A stretch of 11,823 nucleotides of DNA from assembly GCA_023267315.1 (NCBI GenBank), contig JAHFNN010000020.1:1-11823 (forward strand), read 5' to 3'. This stretch comes from Candidatus Nomurabacteria bacterium. Lineage in GTDB: Bacteria; Patescibacteriota; Minisyncoccia; Phycocordibacterales; UBA9973. The position numbers and the translations under genes are program-made. The notes under the pieces were generated by a model that worked only from the letters and a program-made list of their open reading frames with translations, was not told where the DNA came from and did no database searches. This document shows, piece by piece, positions 6,813 through 11,823 of this stretch. Every line of letters starts with the position of its first letter. The first letter of the stretch is position 1.

Positions 6813-6875
6813 ATTGTGGTAACTACCTCGCATTTATATTTAACTCACATTCGTACACTCAAACTGTGTGTACTA

Positions 6876-6895
6876 TCATGTACTAGTACACTGTA
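6876..6895 (-). promoter_or_regulatory. TrpR operator at the leader promoter
   Basis: This 20-base sequence is identical to one at the trpR start (7320-7339) and contains the perfect palindrome TGTACTAGTACA (6879-6890). It shares GTACTAGT with the E. coli TrpR operator consensus (GTACTAGTTAACTAGTAC). It overlaps the -10 box. A further arm, GTGTACTA (6868-6875), makes an 8-bp inverted repeat with TAGTACAC (6884-6891), which could serve a second TrpR dimer. Confidence 0.75.
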
Positions 6896-6919
6896 TCATA
6901 AGTAAAAAGTGGAAGTCAA
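6890..6919 (-). promoter_or_regulatory. Promoter of the trp leader transcript
   Basis: TTGACT (-35, 6914-6919) and TACAGT (-10, 6890-6895) are separated by 18 bases. The same two hexamers occur at the trpR promoter with a 17-base spacer. Transcription should start near 6883, inside the operator, giving about 70 nt before the leader ATG. Confidence 0.6.
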
Positions 6920-6956
6920 CATGCAAAAAGTAGGAGCTGTGGAAAACATGCGATAT

Positions 6957-6988
6957 GGAATTAGTAGTGCGGTCATAGTACTAATTCC
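6957..6988. repeat. Perfect 10-bp inverted repeat between trpR and the leader promoter
   Basis: GGAATTAGTA (6957-6966) and its complement TACTAATTCC (6979-6988) flank a 12-nt spacer. It lies just after the trpR stop codon. No U-run follows on the minus strand, so it is not a standard terminator. It could protect the trpR mRNA 3' end, or bind a protein: its arm contains TACTAA, close to the TACTAG of the operator. Confidence 0.45.
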
Positions 6989-7017
6989 GTGCAATATCTT
7001 CGGGTATTATGTGTAAG

Positions 7018-7323
7018 TTAGATAATCTTTAATTTTTTGAGAACCTTTTCAAATCCCCCATTGGGGTCTGAGAGTTCTCGAGATCCACGTGAAATAGTAC
7101 TAATGCTTATCTTAAGCTCCTTCCCTATTTCACGATGAGACACACCTTTTGCAAGACGTTTGATGATTTGCCAGCGCAATCCTAGCTCTTCTATCTCAGA
7201 AGGTGTTAGCATATCGAGCATAAATTCTTCACGGAGTTTATTGTCACTGCCAATTTTGTCGAGTACGCGTAAAAATTCCTCAATGTATTCTTTCTTTGAA
7301 TTTTTACTGGTTGTATTTCTCAT
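7018..7323 (-). CDS. trpR: Trp operon repressor (TrpR)
   Basis: TrpR is a dimeric helix-turn-helix repressor that binds its operators when loaded with L-tryptophan. The 101-aa length is usual. Residues 38-50 (MLTPSEIEELGLR) match the E. coli segment MLTPDEREALGTR, including the Thr and Arg (Arg50, E. coli Arg54) that line the Trp pocket. The helix-turn-helix spans about 61-81 and ends in TISRGS (76-81), matching TITRGS with Arg84-Gly85 of E. coli. YerC-type relatives end this motif differently (TISRVKR), so a true TrpR is favoured. E. coli Ser88 corresponds to Glu83 here, a change in the ligand pocket, though Chlamydia TrpR also lacks that Ser. The gene has its own promoter with a TrpR operator over the start codon, and lies downstream of trpS and the HAD gene. 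Confidence 0.9.
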   Translation of the reverse strand: MRNTTSKNSKKEYIEEFLRVLDKIGSDNKLREEFMLDMLTPSEIEELGLRWQIIKRLAKGVSHREIGKELKISISTISRGSRELSDPNGGFEKVLKKLKII

Positions 7324-7339
7324 GTACTAGTACACTGTA
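7320..7339 (-). promoter_or_regulatory. TrpR operator overlapping the trpR start codon
   Basis: It is the same 20 bases as at 6876-6895, with the palindrome TGTACTAGTACA at 7323-7334. It covers the -10 box, the expected transcription start and the ATG of trpR. A Trp-loaded repressor bound here would block RNA polymerase, giving autorepression as known for E. coli trpR. Confidence 0.78.
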
Positions 7340-7362
7340 CCTCTGCTTAAGGTCGTAGTCAA
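7334..7362 (-). promoter_or_regulatory. trpR promoter
   Basis: TTGACT (-35, 7357-7362) and TACAGT (-10, 7334-7339) are separated by 17 bases. The -10 ends 10 bases before the trpR ATG, so the untranslated leader would be only a few nucleotides. It occupies the 45-nt gap after the HAD gene. Confidence 0.6.
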
Positions 7363-7368
7363 CAATCA

Positions 7369-7962
7369 CTAAAGTCCAAGATAATGATTCACAGTTTTTT
7401 CGAGTTCCTTCTCTGTTGTGAATAAAAATGATTTAATTCTGATACTTTCGGCGGCTGTTATATTTTTTTCTTGGTCATCGAAATAAAGACATTCATCAGG
7501 TTGTAGGTTGTTTTCCGACAGTACGAGTTGCCATGCCTTAATATCTGGTTTTACATACCCAGTTTGCCATGAAAAATATGTCATATTTACAACCTCATGA
7601 ATCCATGGGTAATGGCCGTAATAGAGTGCTCGCTCTTTAAAATTATTGGATAGGATATATACTTGAATATTTTTTTGACGCAATGAGCGTGCAAAGGCAA
7701 TCATCGCATCTGATGGTATTTCAGCTGTAAACCAGTAATTCCAGAATTCTTTTTCTGAAAACATCACACCCCACTCTTTAAGTAGTGGCTCCCAGTAGCT
7801 AAATGCTGGCAATGCATGAGGTTGTCGTACTTTTTGCATGAGCTCAGCCAATTTGGGCAAAAATACCGAAGATGGAACATTAAAATCTTTTTCAAAACGA
7901 TCGCTCAATTTCTGACTTTGAACAAAAATTCCATTGAGATCAAAAATTACCGCTTTTATCAT
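7369..7962 (-). CDS. HAD-superfamily hydrolase (subclass IA-like)
   Basis: This 197-aa Rossmann-like protein of the haloacid dehalogenase superfamily is probably a phosphatase acting on a small metabolite in the cytoplasm; the substrate is unknown. Motif I is FDLNG (7-11), with the nucleophile Asp8 but Asn10 in place of the usual second Asp. Motif II is LSN with Ser105. Motif III has Lys138 in GYVKPD. Motif IV is the acidic pair D162-D163 in YFDDQEKN. The helical cap lies between residues about 15 and 85 and is rich in aromatics. It starts three bases after the trpS stop, so it is translated with trpS. The Asn at the acid/base position may mean slow turnover or a different chemistry. Confidence 0.85.
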   Translation of the reverse strand: MIKAVIFDLNGIFVQSQKLSDRFEKDFNVPSSVFLPKLAELMQKVRQPHALPAFSYWEPLLKEWGVMFSEKEFWNYWFTAEIPSDAMIAFARSLRQKNIQVYILSNNFKERALYYGHYPWIHEVVNMTYFSWQTGYVKPDIKAWQLVLSENNLQPDECLYFDDQEKNITAAESIRIKSFLFTTEKELEKTVNHYLGL

Positions 7963-7965
7963 ATG

Positions 7966-8916
7966 TTAATAGAGCGCAACGCCGATTTTTTGACGAACAT
8001 CTGTTATTTTCTCAGATGTTTTTACGCGAGCTTTTTGGCCACCTTCCTTTAATATTGCGAGTACCGCCTCTTTATTTTCGGCAAGAGCAATTCTTTTTTC
8101 ACGAATCGGTTTGATAAACGCTTCAATATCTTCAATCAGTGCCTCCTTTAAATCTTTATACTTACCCGCCTTTTCTGCGTAGAGTGTATCCAATGCACCT
8201 TGTTCTTTAAATAGTTTATGAATCTCGTATACATTTTTGGGGATTCCACCACTTGAATCTGTCACGATTCCCATTACCGCTTTTTTTATTTCCTCGTATG
8301 AAGCAAAAAGTGGGATTGTATTACCATAACTCTTTGACATTTTACGTCCATCAGTTCCTGGTACGATTGCCACTGTCTCTAAGATAAGCGGCTCAGGTAT
8401 TTTAAATGTTTCGCCCCAGATGCGGTTGAATTTTTCAGCGGTGTCGCGTGCGTATTCAATATGTTGCTTCTGATCTTGTCCTACTGGAACAACATCTGCA
8501 TCTTGAATAAGTATGTCTGCAGCCATAAGTAATGGATAATCAAAAAGACCGACGTTTACTTCTTTTGCTTTCATATGTGCGTCTTTATATGCAACTGCAC
8601 GCTCAAGGTATGGCATGGTAGTAATGCAATTAAAAATCCATGCGAGTTCTGTCACCTCCGGTACATCTGATTGTTTAAAAAGTGTCACTTTCTCTGGATC
8701 AAGACCCACTGCAAGATAATCGAGTAGCACGTTTAAGATATTTTCCTCTAGCGTTTTTCTGTCTTGTACTGTGGTCAGTGAATGGAAGTCAGCTATGAAG
8801 ATATGACTATCGTATTTATCCTGCAAATCAACGAATTGTTTCATTGCGCCGAAATAGTTGCCGATATGAAGCGTGCCTGATGGTTGAATACCTGAAAGTA
8901 AGATTTTTTTTGACAT
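7966..8916 (-). CDS. trpS: Tryptophanyl-tRNA synthetase
   Basis: This class I synthetase attaches tryptophan to tRNA-Trp in the cytoplasm. The 316-aa length is close to the bacterial TrpRS standard (about 330). The N-terminal SGIQPSGTLHIGNYFGA (8-24) contains the HIGH-type motif HIGN (17-20). GQDQKQHIEYARDTA (146-160) is a conserved nucleotide and tRNA-Trp recognition region. The second signature is intact as KMSKS (192-196). The gene heads a unit trpS-HAD and is followed by trpR, so the charging enzyme, the repressor and a Trp-codon attenuator lie within 2.3 kb. No TrpR operator is visible at its own promoter, which is a leaderless-type extended -10. Confidence 0.96.
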   Translation of the reverse strand: MSKKILLSGIQPSGTLHIGNYFGAMKQFVDLQDKYDSHIFIADFHSLTTVQDRKTLEENILNVLLDYLAVGLDPEKVTLFKQSDVPEVTELAWIFNCITTMPYLERAVAYKDAHMKAKEVNVGLFDYPLLMAADILIQDADVVPVGQDQKQHIEYARDTAEKFNRIWGETFKIPEPLILETVAIVPGTDGRKMSKSYGNTIPLFASYEEIKKAVMGIVTDSSGGIPKNVYEIHKLFKEQGALDTLYAEKAGKYKDLKEALIEDIEAFIKPIREKRIALAENKEAVLAILKEGGQKARVKTSEKITDVRQKIGVALY

Positions 8917-8922
8917 ACGACC

Positions 8923-8931
8923 ATTTTAGCA
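8923..8931 (-). promoter_or_regulatory. Extended -10 promoter element for leaderless trpS
   Basis: TG-C-TAAAAT is followed by six bases (GGTCGT) and the trpS ATG. The identical nine bases occur at the same distance from the dnaB start, on the other strand. No Shine-Dalgarno sequence is present. Confidence 0.55.
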
Positions 8932-8950
8932 AAAATAGCTATAAATATAA

Positions 8951-8981
8951 ATAGCTCCAGGACTTGGTGCCTTGGAGCTAT
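8951..8981 (-). terminator. Intrinsic terminator after the 249-aa gene
   Basis: ATAGCTCCA (8951-8959) and TGGAGCTAT (8973-8981) form a 9-bp stem that can extend inward. On the minus strand a T-rich stretch (TTTATATTTATAG) follows. It lies 24 nt after the stop codon of the 249-aa gene and just before the trpS promoter. Confidence 0.6.
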
Positions 8982-9004
8982 CATAGAATAACGCTTTTAA
9001 AAAA

Positions 9005-9754
9005 TCATAAAGTCTTATATTCATCATCTTCATCATCGCTTGAAGCATCATATTGTTGCGTATTAGGCAATGTGAATGAATCATAACCCGGTGCAGCCTC
9101 TCGAGTGTAATTCGATAGCTTTTCCATATTTGATTCTCCTTTTGATTTATAAATCTCATTTTTAATAAACGTGAAATATTCTTCAAATCCTGTCTCTCCT
9201 TGTGTGAGAAGGAGTCTGTTTAGGAGTGAATCAATACTTTTATCACAAGCAATTGGCGGATACAACATATTTGTGATCCACCATGTTGTATATCGTGGAT
9301 CACGGTGGACACTTGCAGTATCAAACATTTTTTCTACTACAATTGTAGTATCACCAAATTCCTCAATAAATTTTTGAGATTTCGGATGATATACATCACG
9401 GTAGTATACATATCCACCTTTTTTATAACCCCAAAAAATATGCCCATCCCACGTTTCATCTTTTATTGTGTCTGCTGCAAAATAGTCTGGTGTTTTTGGA
9501 TATCTGACAAAATAGATTTTTGCGTTTGTTGAATCATACTGCAGAGCCGCATATTTATTATGAGCAAATACTATGGAGTCTTTGTAATAATTCCATGCGT
9601 CCATTTCTTTATCAGTAATACTCATGATAATAAGTCCGACACCGGAGTGACGCTGACTTTCGTAAGCATCCTTATCAATTTTGTACAGGAATAGTGCGCT
9701 CAGAGCAAATAAGCCAAGTGCTCCGAAAAAGAGGTCAAGAGTTTTAATTTTCAT
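9005..9754 (-). CDS. Uncharacterised membrane-anchored protein, 249 aa
   Basis: I do not recognise this family. One hydrophobic segment (about 8-24, LFFGALGLFALSALFLY) anchors the N-terminus, and the rest is expected to lie outside the membrane. The body (30-200) is rich in aromatic residues and Asp (DGHIFWGYKKGGYVYYRD, TTWWITNMLYPP), suggesting a compact globular domain. The tail (about 205-249) is polar and ends in an acidic stretch (SSDDEDDEYKTL), probably disordered. The gene has a good promoter (9884-9911), an untranslated leader of about 120 nt with a long inverted repeat, and its own terminator, so it is a single-gene unit. It ends in TGA, showing that TGA is a stop codon in this organism. 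Confidence 0.75.
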   Translation of the reverse strand: MKIKTLDLFFGALGLFALSALFLYKIDKDAYESQRHSGVGLIIMSITDKEMDAWNYYKDSIVFAHNKYAALQYDSTNAKIYFVRYPKTPDYFAADTIKDETWDGHIFWGYKKGGYVYYRDVYHPKSQKFIEEFGDTTIVVEKMFDTASVHRDPRYTTWWITNMLYPPIACDKSIDSLLNRLLLTQGETGFEEYFTFIKNEIYKSKGESNMEKLSNYTREAAPGYDSFTLPNTQQYDASSDDEDDEYKTL

Positions 9755-9801
9755 AATTTTTAGGGTTTAGGGTTAGAGTTTATGAATTTTTTATATGAGA
9801 A

Positions 9802-9847
9802 TATTTCTCGCTTTAGCCATGTAAATTCGTAGACAAAGCGAGAAATA
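9802..9847. repeat. 13-bp perfect inverted repeat in the leader of the 249-aa gene
   Basis: TATTTCTCGCTTT (9802-9814) and its exact complement AAAGCGAGAAATA (9835-9847) flank a 20-nt spacer. It lies between the promoter and the ATG of the 249-aa gene. No U-run follows on the minus strand, so it is more likely a leader RNA stem or an operator than a terminator. Confidence 0.55.
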
Positions 9848-9883
9848 CCCGTCTTTTGAAAGAACTACTACGTACAGAAAAAT

Positions 9884-9911
9884 ATATTAACACAAAATAT
9901 GAATATGTCAA
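9884..9911 (-). promoter_or_regulatory. Promoter of the 249-aa gene
   Basis: A perfect TTGACA (9906-9911) is 16 bases from TAATAT (9884-9889), which is preceded by TG-T (extended -10). The -35 box overlaps the U-tract of the preceding terminator. Transcription would start near 9877. Confidence 0.6.
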
Positions 9912-9955
9912 AAATAAAACAACCCATACAAATCTTTTAAATTTGTATGGGTTGT
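9909..9955 (-). terminator. Intrinsic terminator after the 94-aa gene
   Basis: A perfect 15-bp stem (9919-9933 with 9941-9955, left arm ACAACCCATACAAAT) closes a 7-nt loop. On the minus strand it is followed by TTTATTTTTG (9909-9918). It is placed 29 nt after the stop of the 94-aa gene. Confidence 0.85.
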
Positions 9956-9984
9956 GGTGAGATTTTTCCTAAAATTGCCACGTC

Positions 9985-10269
9985 TTAGGTAACAGTTAGG
10001 ACGAGGATCTTTTTGCTGCAAAGCACTCCGGGTAAATTTTTTCTTTCACCGGTAGAAACTTCATAGGAATCTTTTCCGTAAACAGTGAGCCACACTACCT
10101 TTCCGGTAGACCATGTTGGCTTAAAATTTTTAGGAAATTCTTCAGTACGAACTTCTCCGCTTGCAACATCACGGTACTTTATGACTGTATTGTGTTCGCT
10201 GAAAACAAACATGCATACAATGTATGCGACAACACAAGCCATTTCTAATAAAGGAAGGAACTTTTTCAT
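9985..10269 (-). CDS. Uncharacterised small membrane-anchored protein, 94 aa
   Basis: I do not recognise this family. Residues 4-23 (FLPLLEMACVVAYIVCMFVF) form one membrane segment after a MKK start, so it is either an anchor or an uncleaved signal. The remainder, about 70 residues, is polar with beta-like strands (KVVWLTVYGKDSYEVSTG) and would lie outside the membrane. There is no lipobox (L-x-x-C at a suitable cleavage site). It has a near-consensus promoter (TTGACA, 17 bases, TACAAT), a leader of about 25 nt without a Shine-Dalgarno sequence, and a strong terminator, so it is a complete single-gene unit divergent from dnaB. The clear promoter and terminator support a real gene despite its small size. 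Confidence 0.65.
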   Translation of the reverse strand: MKKFLPLLEMACVVAYIVCMFVFSEHNTVIKYRDVASGEVRTEEFPKNFKPTWSTGKVVWLTVYGKDSYEVSTGERKNLPGVLCSKKILVLTVT

Positions 10270-10300
10270 AAGAATATGATTTAAGGTTTATACAGGTAAT

Positions 10301-10329
10301 ATTGTATCATAAATAATATTTTTTGTCAA
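10301..10329 (-). promoter_or_regulatory. Promoter of the 94-aa gene
   Basis: TTGACA (10324-10329) and TACAAT (10301-10306) are separated by 17 bases, the best sigma70 match in the window. The expected start is near 10294. Confidence 0.65.
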
Positions 10330-10393
10330 TGTATTTATACACACGTTTCAAACAGAGTTATCACTATTTTTATTTCGCGGCATCATGCGGGTA

Positions 10394-10402
10394 TGCTAAA
10401 AT
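10394..10402 (+). promoter_or_regulatory. Extended -10 promoter element for leaderless dnaB
   Basis: TG-C-TAAAAT ends six bases before the dnaB ATG, so transcription should start at the ATG itself. There is no recognisable -35 or Shine-Dalgarno sequence. The same nonamer and spacing occur at trpS. Confidence 0.55.
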
Positions 10403-10408
10403 CACTCC

Positions 10409-11809
10409 ATGTCTACGAAGAATAATTCACTCCGAGTCCCTCCACAAAACCTTGATTCAGAAAAAGCAGTGCTAGGTTCTATCATGCTTCGACAAAATGC
10501 ACTGCATGAAGTCGAGGATACGATCGTGTCAGCGGCATTTTATGCAGAAAAACATCGTCTCATTTGGAATGCGATGGTAGAACTGAATTCAAAAAACGAA
10601 CCGATTGACTTGGTCTCACTCACTGCTCGTCTCAAGGATAAGGCAATGCTTGAGCAAATCGGTGGTACTGCGTATCTCAACGAACTCATCAATACTGTTC
10701 CTGCTTCAACAAATGTAAAATACTACGCTGATATTGTTCAAAAAAAGTACGTACTGCGAAGTTTGATTGAAGCAGCAGATGAAATATCTGAATTAGGATT
10801 TTCAAATGATTCAGATGATGTGGAAGAAGTGCTTGATCAAGCCGAAAAGAAAATCTTTGAAATCACGAGCTCGCCAAAAGGTCAGAAATTCATCAGTATC
10901 AAACATACCCTTTCTGAAACATGGGAGCGTATCGAAAAATTACACGAAAATCCCGGTGAACTCCGCGGTGTGCCAACTGGATTTAAAGCACTCGATGACA
11001 TGATGGCTGGGCTTCAAAAATCAGATCTCATTATCTTAGCAGCGCGTCCTTCGATGGGTAAAACAACACTCGCACTCGATATTGCTCGTCTTACTGCAAC
11101 CAGACACAATACACCGGTTGGTATTTTTTCACTGGAAATGGATTCCCAGCAATTGGTTGATCGTATGCTCGCAGCTGAAGCGCGTGTGAACGCTTGGAAT
11201 CTTCGTACCGGTAAACTATCTCAAGATAGTGAGTTCTCTCGTCTACGTGACGCCCTCGACAAGCTTTCTAAAGCACCGATTTTTATTGACGATCAATCTT
11301 CAAACTCAATTGCTAAAATGCGCGCATTTGCAAGACGGTTGAAAGCTGAGCATGGATTGGGCCTCATTATTGTCGACTACTTACAGCTCATGACTACCAG
11401 TAAAAATTATGATTCGATGGTGAACCAGGTAACAGAAATTTCACGCTCGTTGAAAGGTCTTGCGCGTGACCTTGAAGTTCCCGTCATTGCGCTTTCCCAG
11501 CTTTCTCGTGCGGTGGAATCTCGTGGTGGCAAACCTCGCCTCTCAGACTTGCGTGACTCAGGATCCATCGAACAAGACGCCGACGTGGTGATGTTTATTC
11601 ACCGTGAAGATAAATATAAAGACGAAGATCAGAAGACAAACATCGCTGAAATATTGATTGAGAAGCATCGTAACGGTCCGGTTGGTAAAGTCGATCTCTT
11701 CTTTGATGAAAAGATGACAACATTCTTACCACTGGAAAAAACAAGCTTAGATGATTTCAGTAGAGCTGCTCCACAAGGAAAAGCAGGTGGCTCGCTTGAT
11801 GACTTTTAA
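10409..11809 (+). CDS. dnaB: Replicative DNA helicase (DnaB)
   Basis: DnaB is the hexameric 5'-3' helicase that unwinds DNA at the replication fork. The 466-aa length is typical. The N-terminal primase-interacting domain (about 8-110) begins with the family hallmark PPQNLDSEKAVLGSIML (11-27). The RecA-like motor follows from about 183 (GVPTGFKALDDMMAGLQKSDLI), with Walker A ARPSMGKTT (212-220), SLEM (241-244), Walker B LIIVDYLQLM (319-328, Asp323), SQLSRAVE (363-370) and KPRLSDLRDSGSIEQDADVV (375-394). The C-terminal tail repeats SLDDF (446-450 and 462-466, the latter being the last residues). It is the only clear plus-strand gene, preceded by a leaderless-type -10 and divergent from the 94-aa gene. 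No intein is present. Confidence 0.97.
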   Translation: MSTKNNSLRVPPQNLDSEKAVLGSIMLRQNALHEVEDTIVSAAFYAEKHRLIWNAMVELNSKNEPIDLVSLTARLKDKAMLEQIGGTAYLNELINTVPASTNVKYYADIVQKKYVLRSLIEAADEISELGFSNDSDDVEEVLDQAEKKIFEITSSPKGQKFISIKHTLSETWERIEKLHENPGELRGVPTGFKALDDMMAGLQKSDLIILAARPSMGKTTLALDIARLTATRHNTPVGIFSLEMDSQQLVDRMLAAEARVNAWNLRTGKLSQDSEFSRLRDALDKLSKAPIFIDDQSSNSIAKMRAFARRLKAEHGLGLIIVDYLQLMTTSKNYDSMVNQVTEISRSLKGLARDLEVPVIALSQLSRAVESRGGKPRLSDLRDSGSIEQDADVVMFIHREDKYKDEDQKTNIAEILIEKHRNGPVGKVDLFFDEKMTTFLPLEKTSLDDFSRAAPQGKAGGSLDDF

Positions 11810-11811
11810 AT

Positions 11812-11823
11812 ATGGATAACATC
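11812..11823 (+). CDS. Possible start of the gene after dnaB (unidentified)
   Basis: An ATG begins two bases after the dnaB stop codon and four codons (M-D-N-I) are visible before the window ends. The spacing would suit translation coupled to dnaB. No ribosome site or promoter is visible and the product cannot be named. Confidence 0.3.

Noticed and set aside
6877..6879. A leaderless mini-ORF starting at the ATG inside the leader operator (six codons, MIVHTV).
   Set aside because: The ATG is part of the operator sequence, and the ORF has no Trp codons and ends far before the attenuator.
6714..6905. Plus-strand open frame of 63 codons across the trp leader.
   Set aside because: Its composition is rich in Cys, His and Tyr with no domain or ribosome site, and it is antisense to the leader ORF and attenuator.
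9760..9778. Two telomere-like units (TTTAGGG) just before the 249-aa gene.
   Set aside because: Only two full units and a degenerate third are present, in an ordinary bacterial intergenic region. This is most likely chance.
1..11823. Recoding of UGA as glycine, as in some CPR lineages.
   Set aside because: The 249-aa gene ends in TGA at a natural position followed by a terminator, and the recognised genes need no in-frame TGA.

Overview
The window looks like a chromosomal piece of a small-genome bacterium of the Candidate Phyla Radiation (Patescibacteria, probably Parcubacteria-like). The reasons are a short archaeal-type aspartyl-tRNA synthetase without the bacterial GAD insertion, tightly packed genes with almost no Shine-Dalgarno sequences, several start codons lying 6-7 bases after a -10 box (leaderless transcripts), and a cell-wall cluster that lacks murD between mraY and ftsW. 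TGA is a normal stop here (the 249-aa gene ends in TGA), so this is not a UGA-recoded lineage. The phylum call is inference; no rRNA gene is present.

Layout. All genes except dnaB (and a possible follower at the right edge) are on the minus strand. Read in minus-strand order: a small membrane-anchored protein (10269-9985) divergent from dnaB (10409-11809, plus); a 249-aa membrane-anchored protein (9754-9005); a tryptophan locus trpS - HAD hydrolase - trpR (8916-7018); a trp-type leader (about 6919-6682) ahead of an uncharacterised 133-aa gene (6603-6202); aspS (6023-4677); then scpA, scpB, a D,D-carboxypeptidase, mraY and ftsW (4645-21), which couple chromosome segregation to peptidoglycan synthesis. 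A further gene seems to begin at base 10 and run off the left edge.

The most interesting part is 6682-7362. trpR encodes a genuine TrpR-type repressor (TPxE...R...TISRGS), not only a YerC-like relative. An identical 20-base sequence containing the palindrome TGTACTAGTACA sits over the -10 box and start codon of trpR (autoregulation) and again over a second minus-strand promoter 440 bases away. That second promoter drives a short leader ORF with adjacent Trp codons (TGG TGG). The leader is followed by RNA segments that can form the classical mutually exclusive set: Trp-codon segment 1 with 2, an 18-nt antiterminator 2:3 with 16 pairs, and a GC-rich terminator 3:4 followed by U5. This is repression plus ribosome-mediated attenuation, as in enteric trp operons, but placed ahead of a gene that is not a recognisable trp biosynthetic gene.

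Other regulatory signals: good intrinsic terminators on the minus strand at about 9909-9955 (after the 94-aa gene), 8951-8981 (after the 249-aa gene) and 6081-6119 (before aspS); sigma70-like promoters for the 94-aa and 249-aa genes; and leaderless -10 elements for dnaB, trpS, aspS, scpA and the left-edge gene. No tRNA, rRNA, insertion sequence or CRISPR array was seen.
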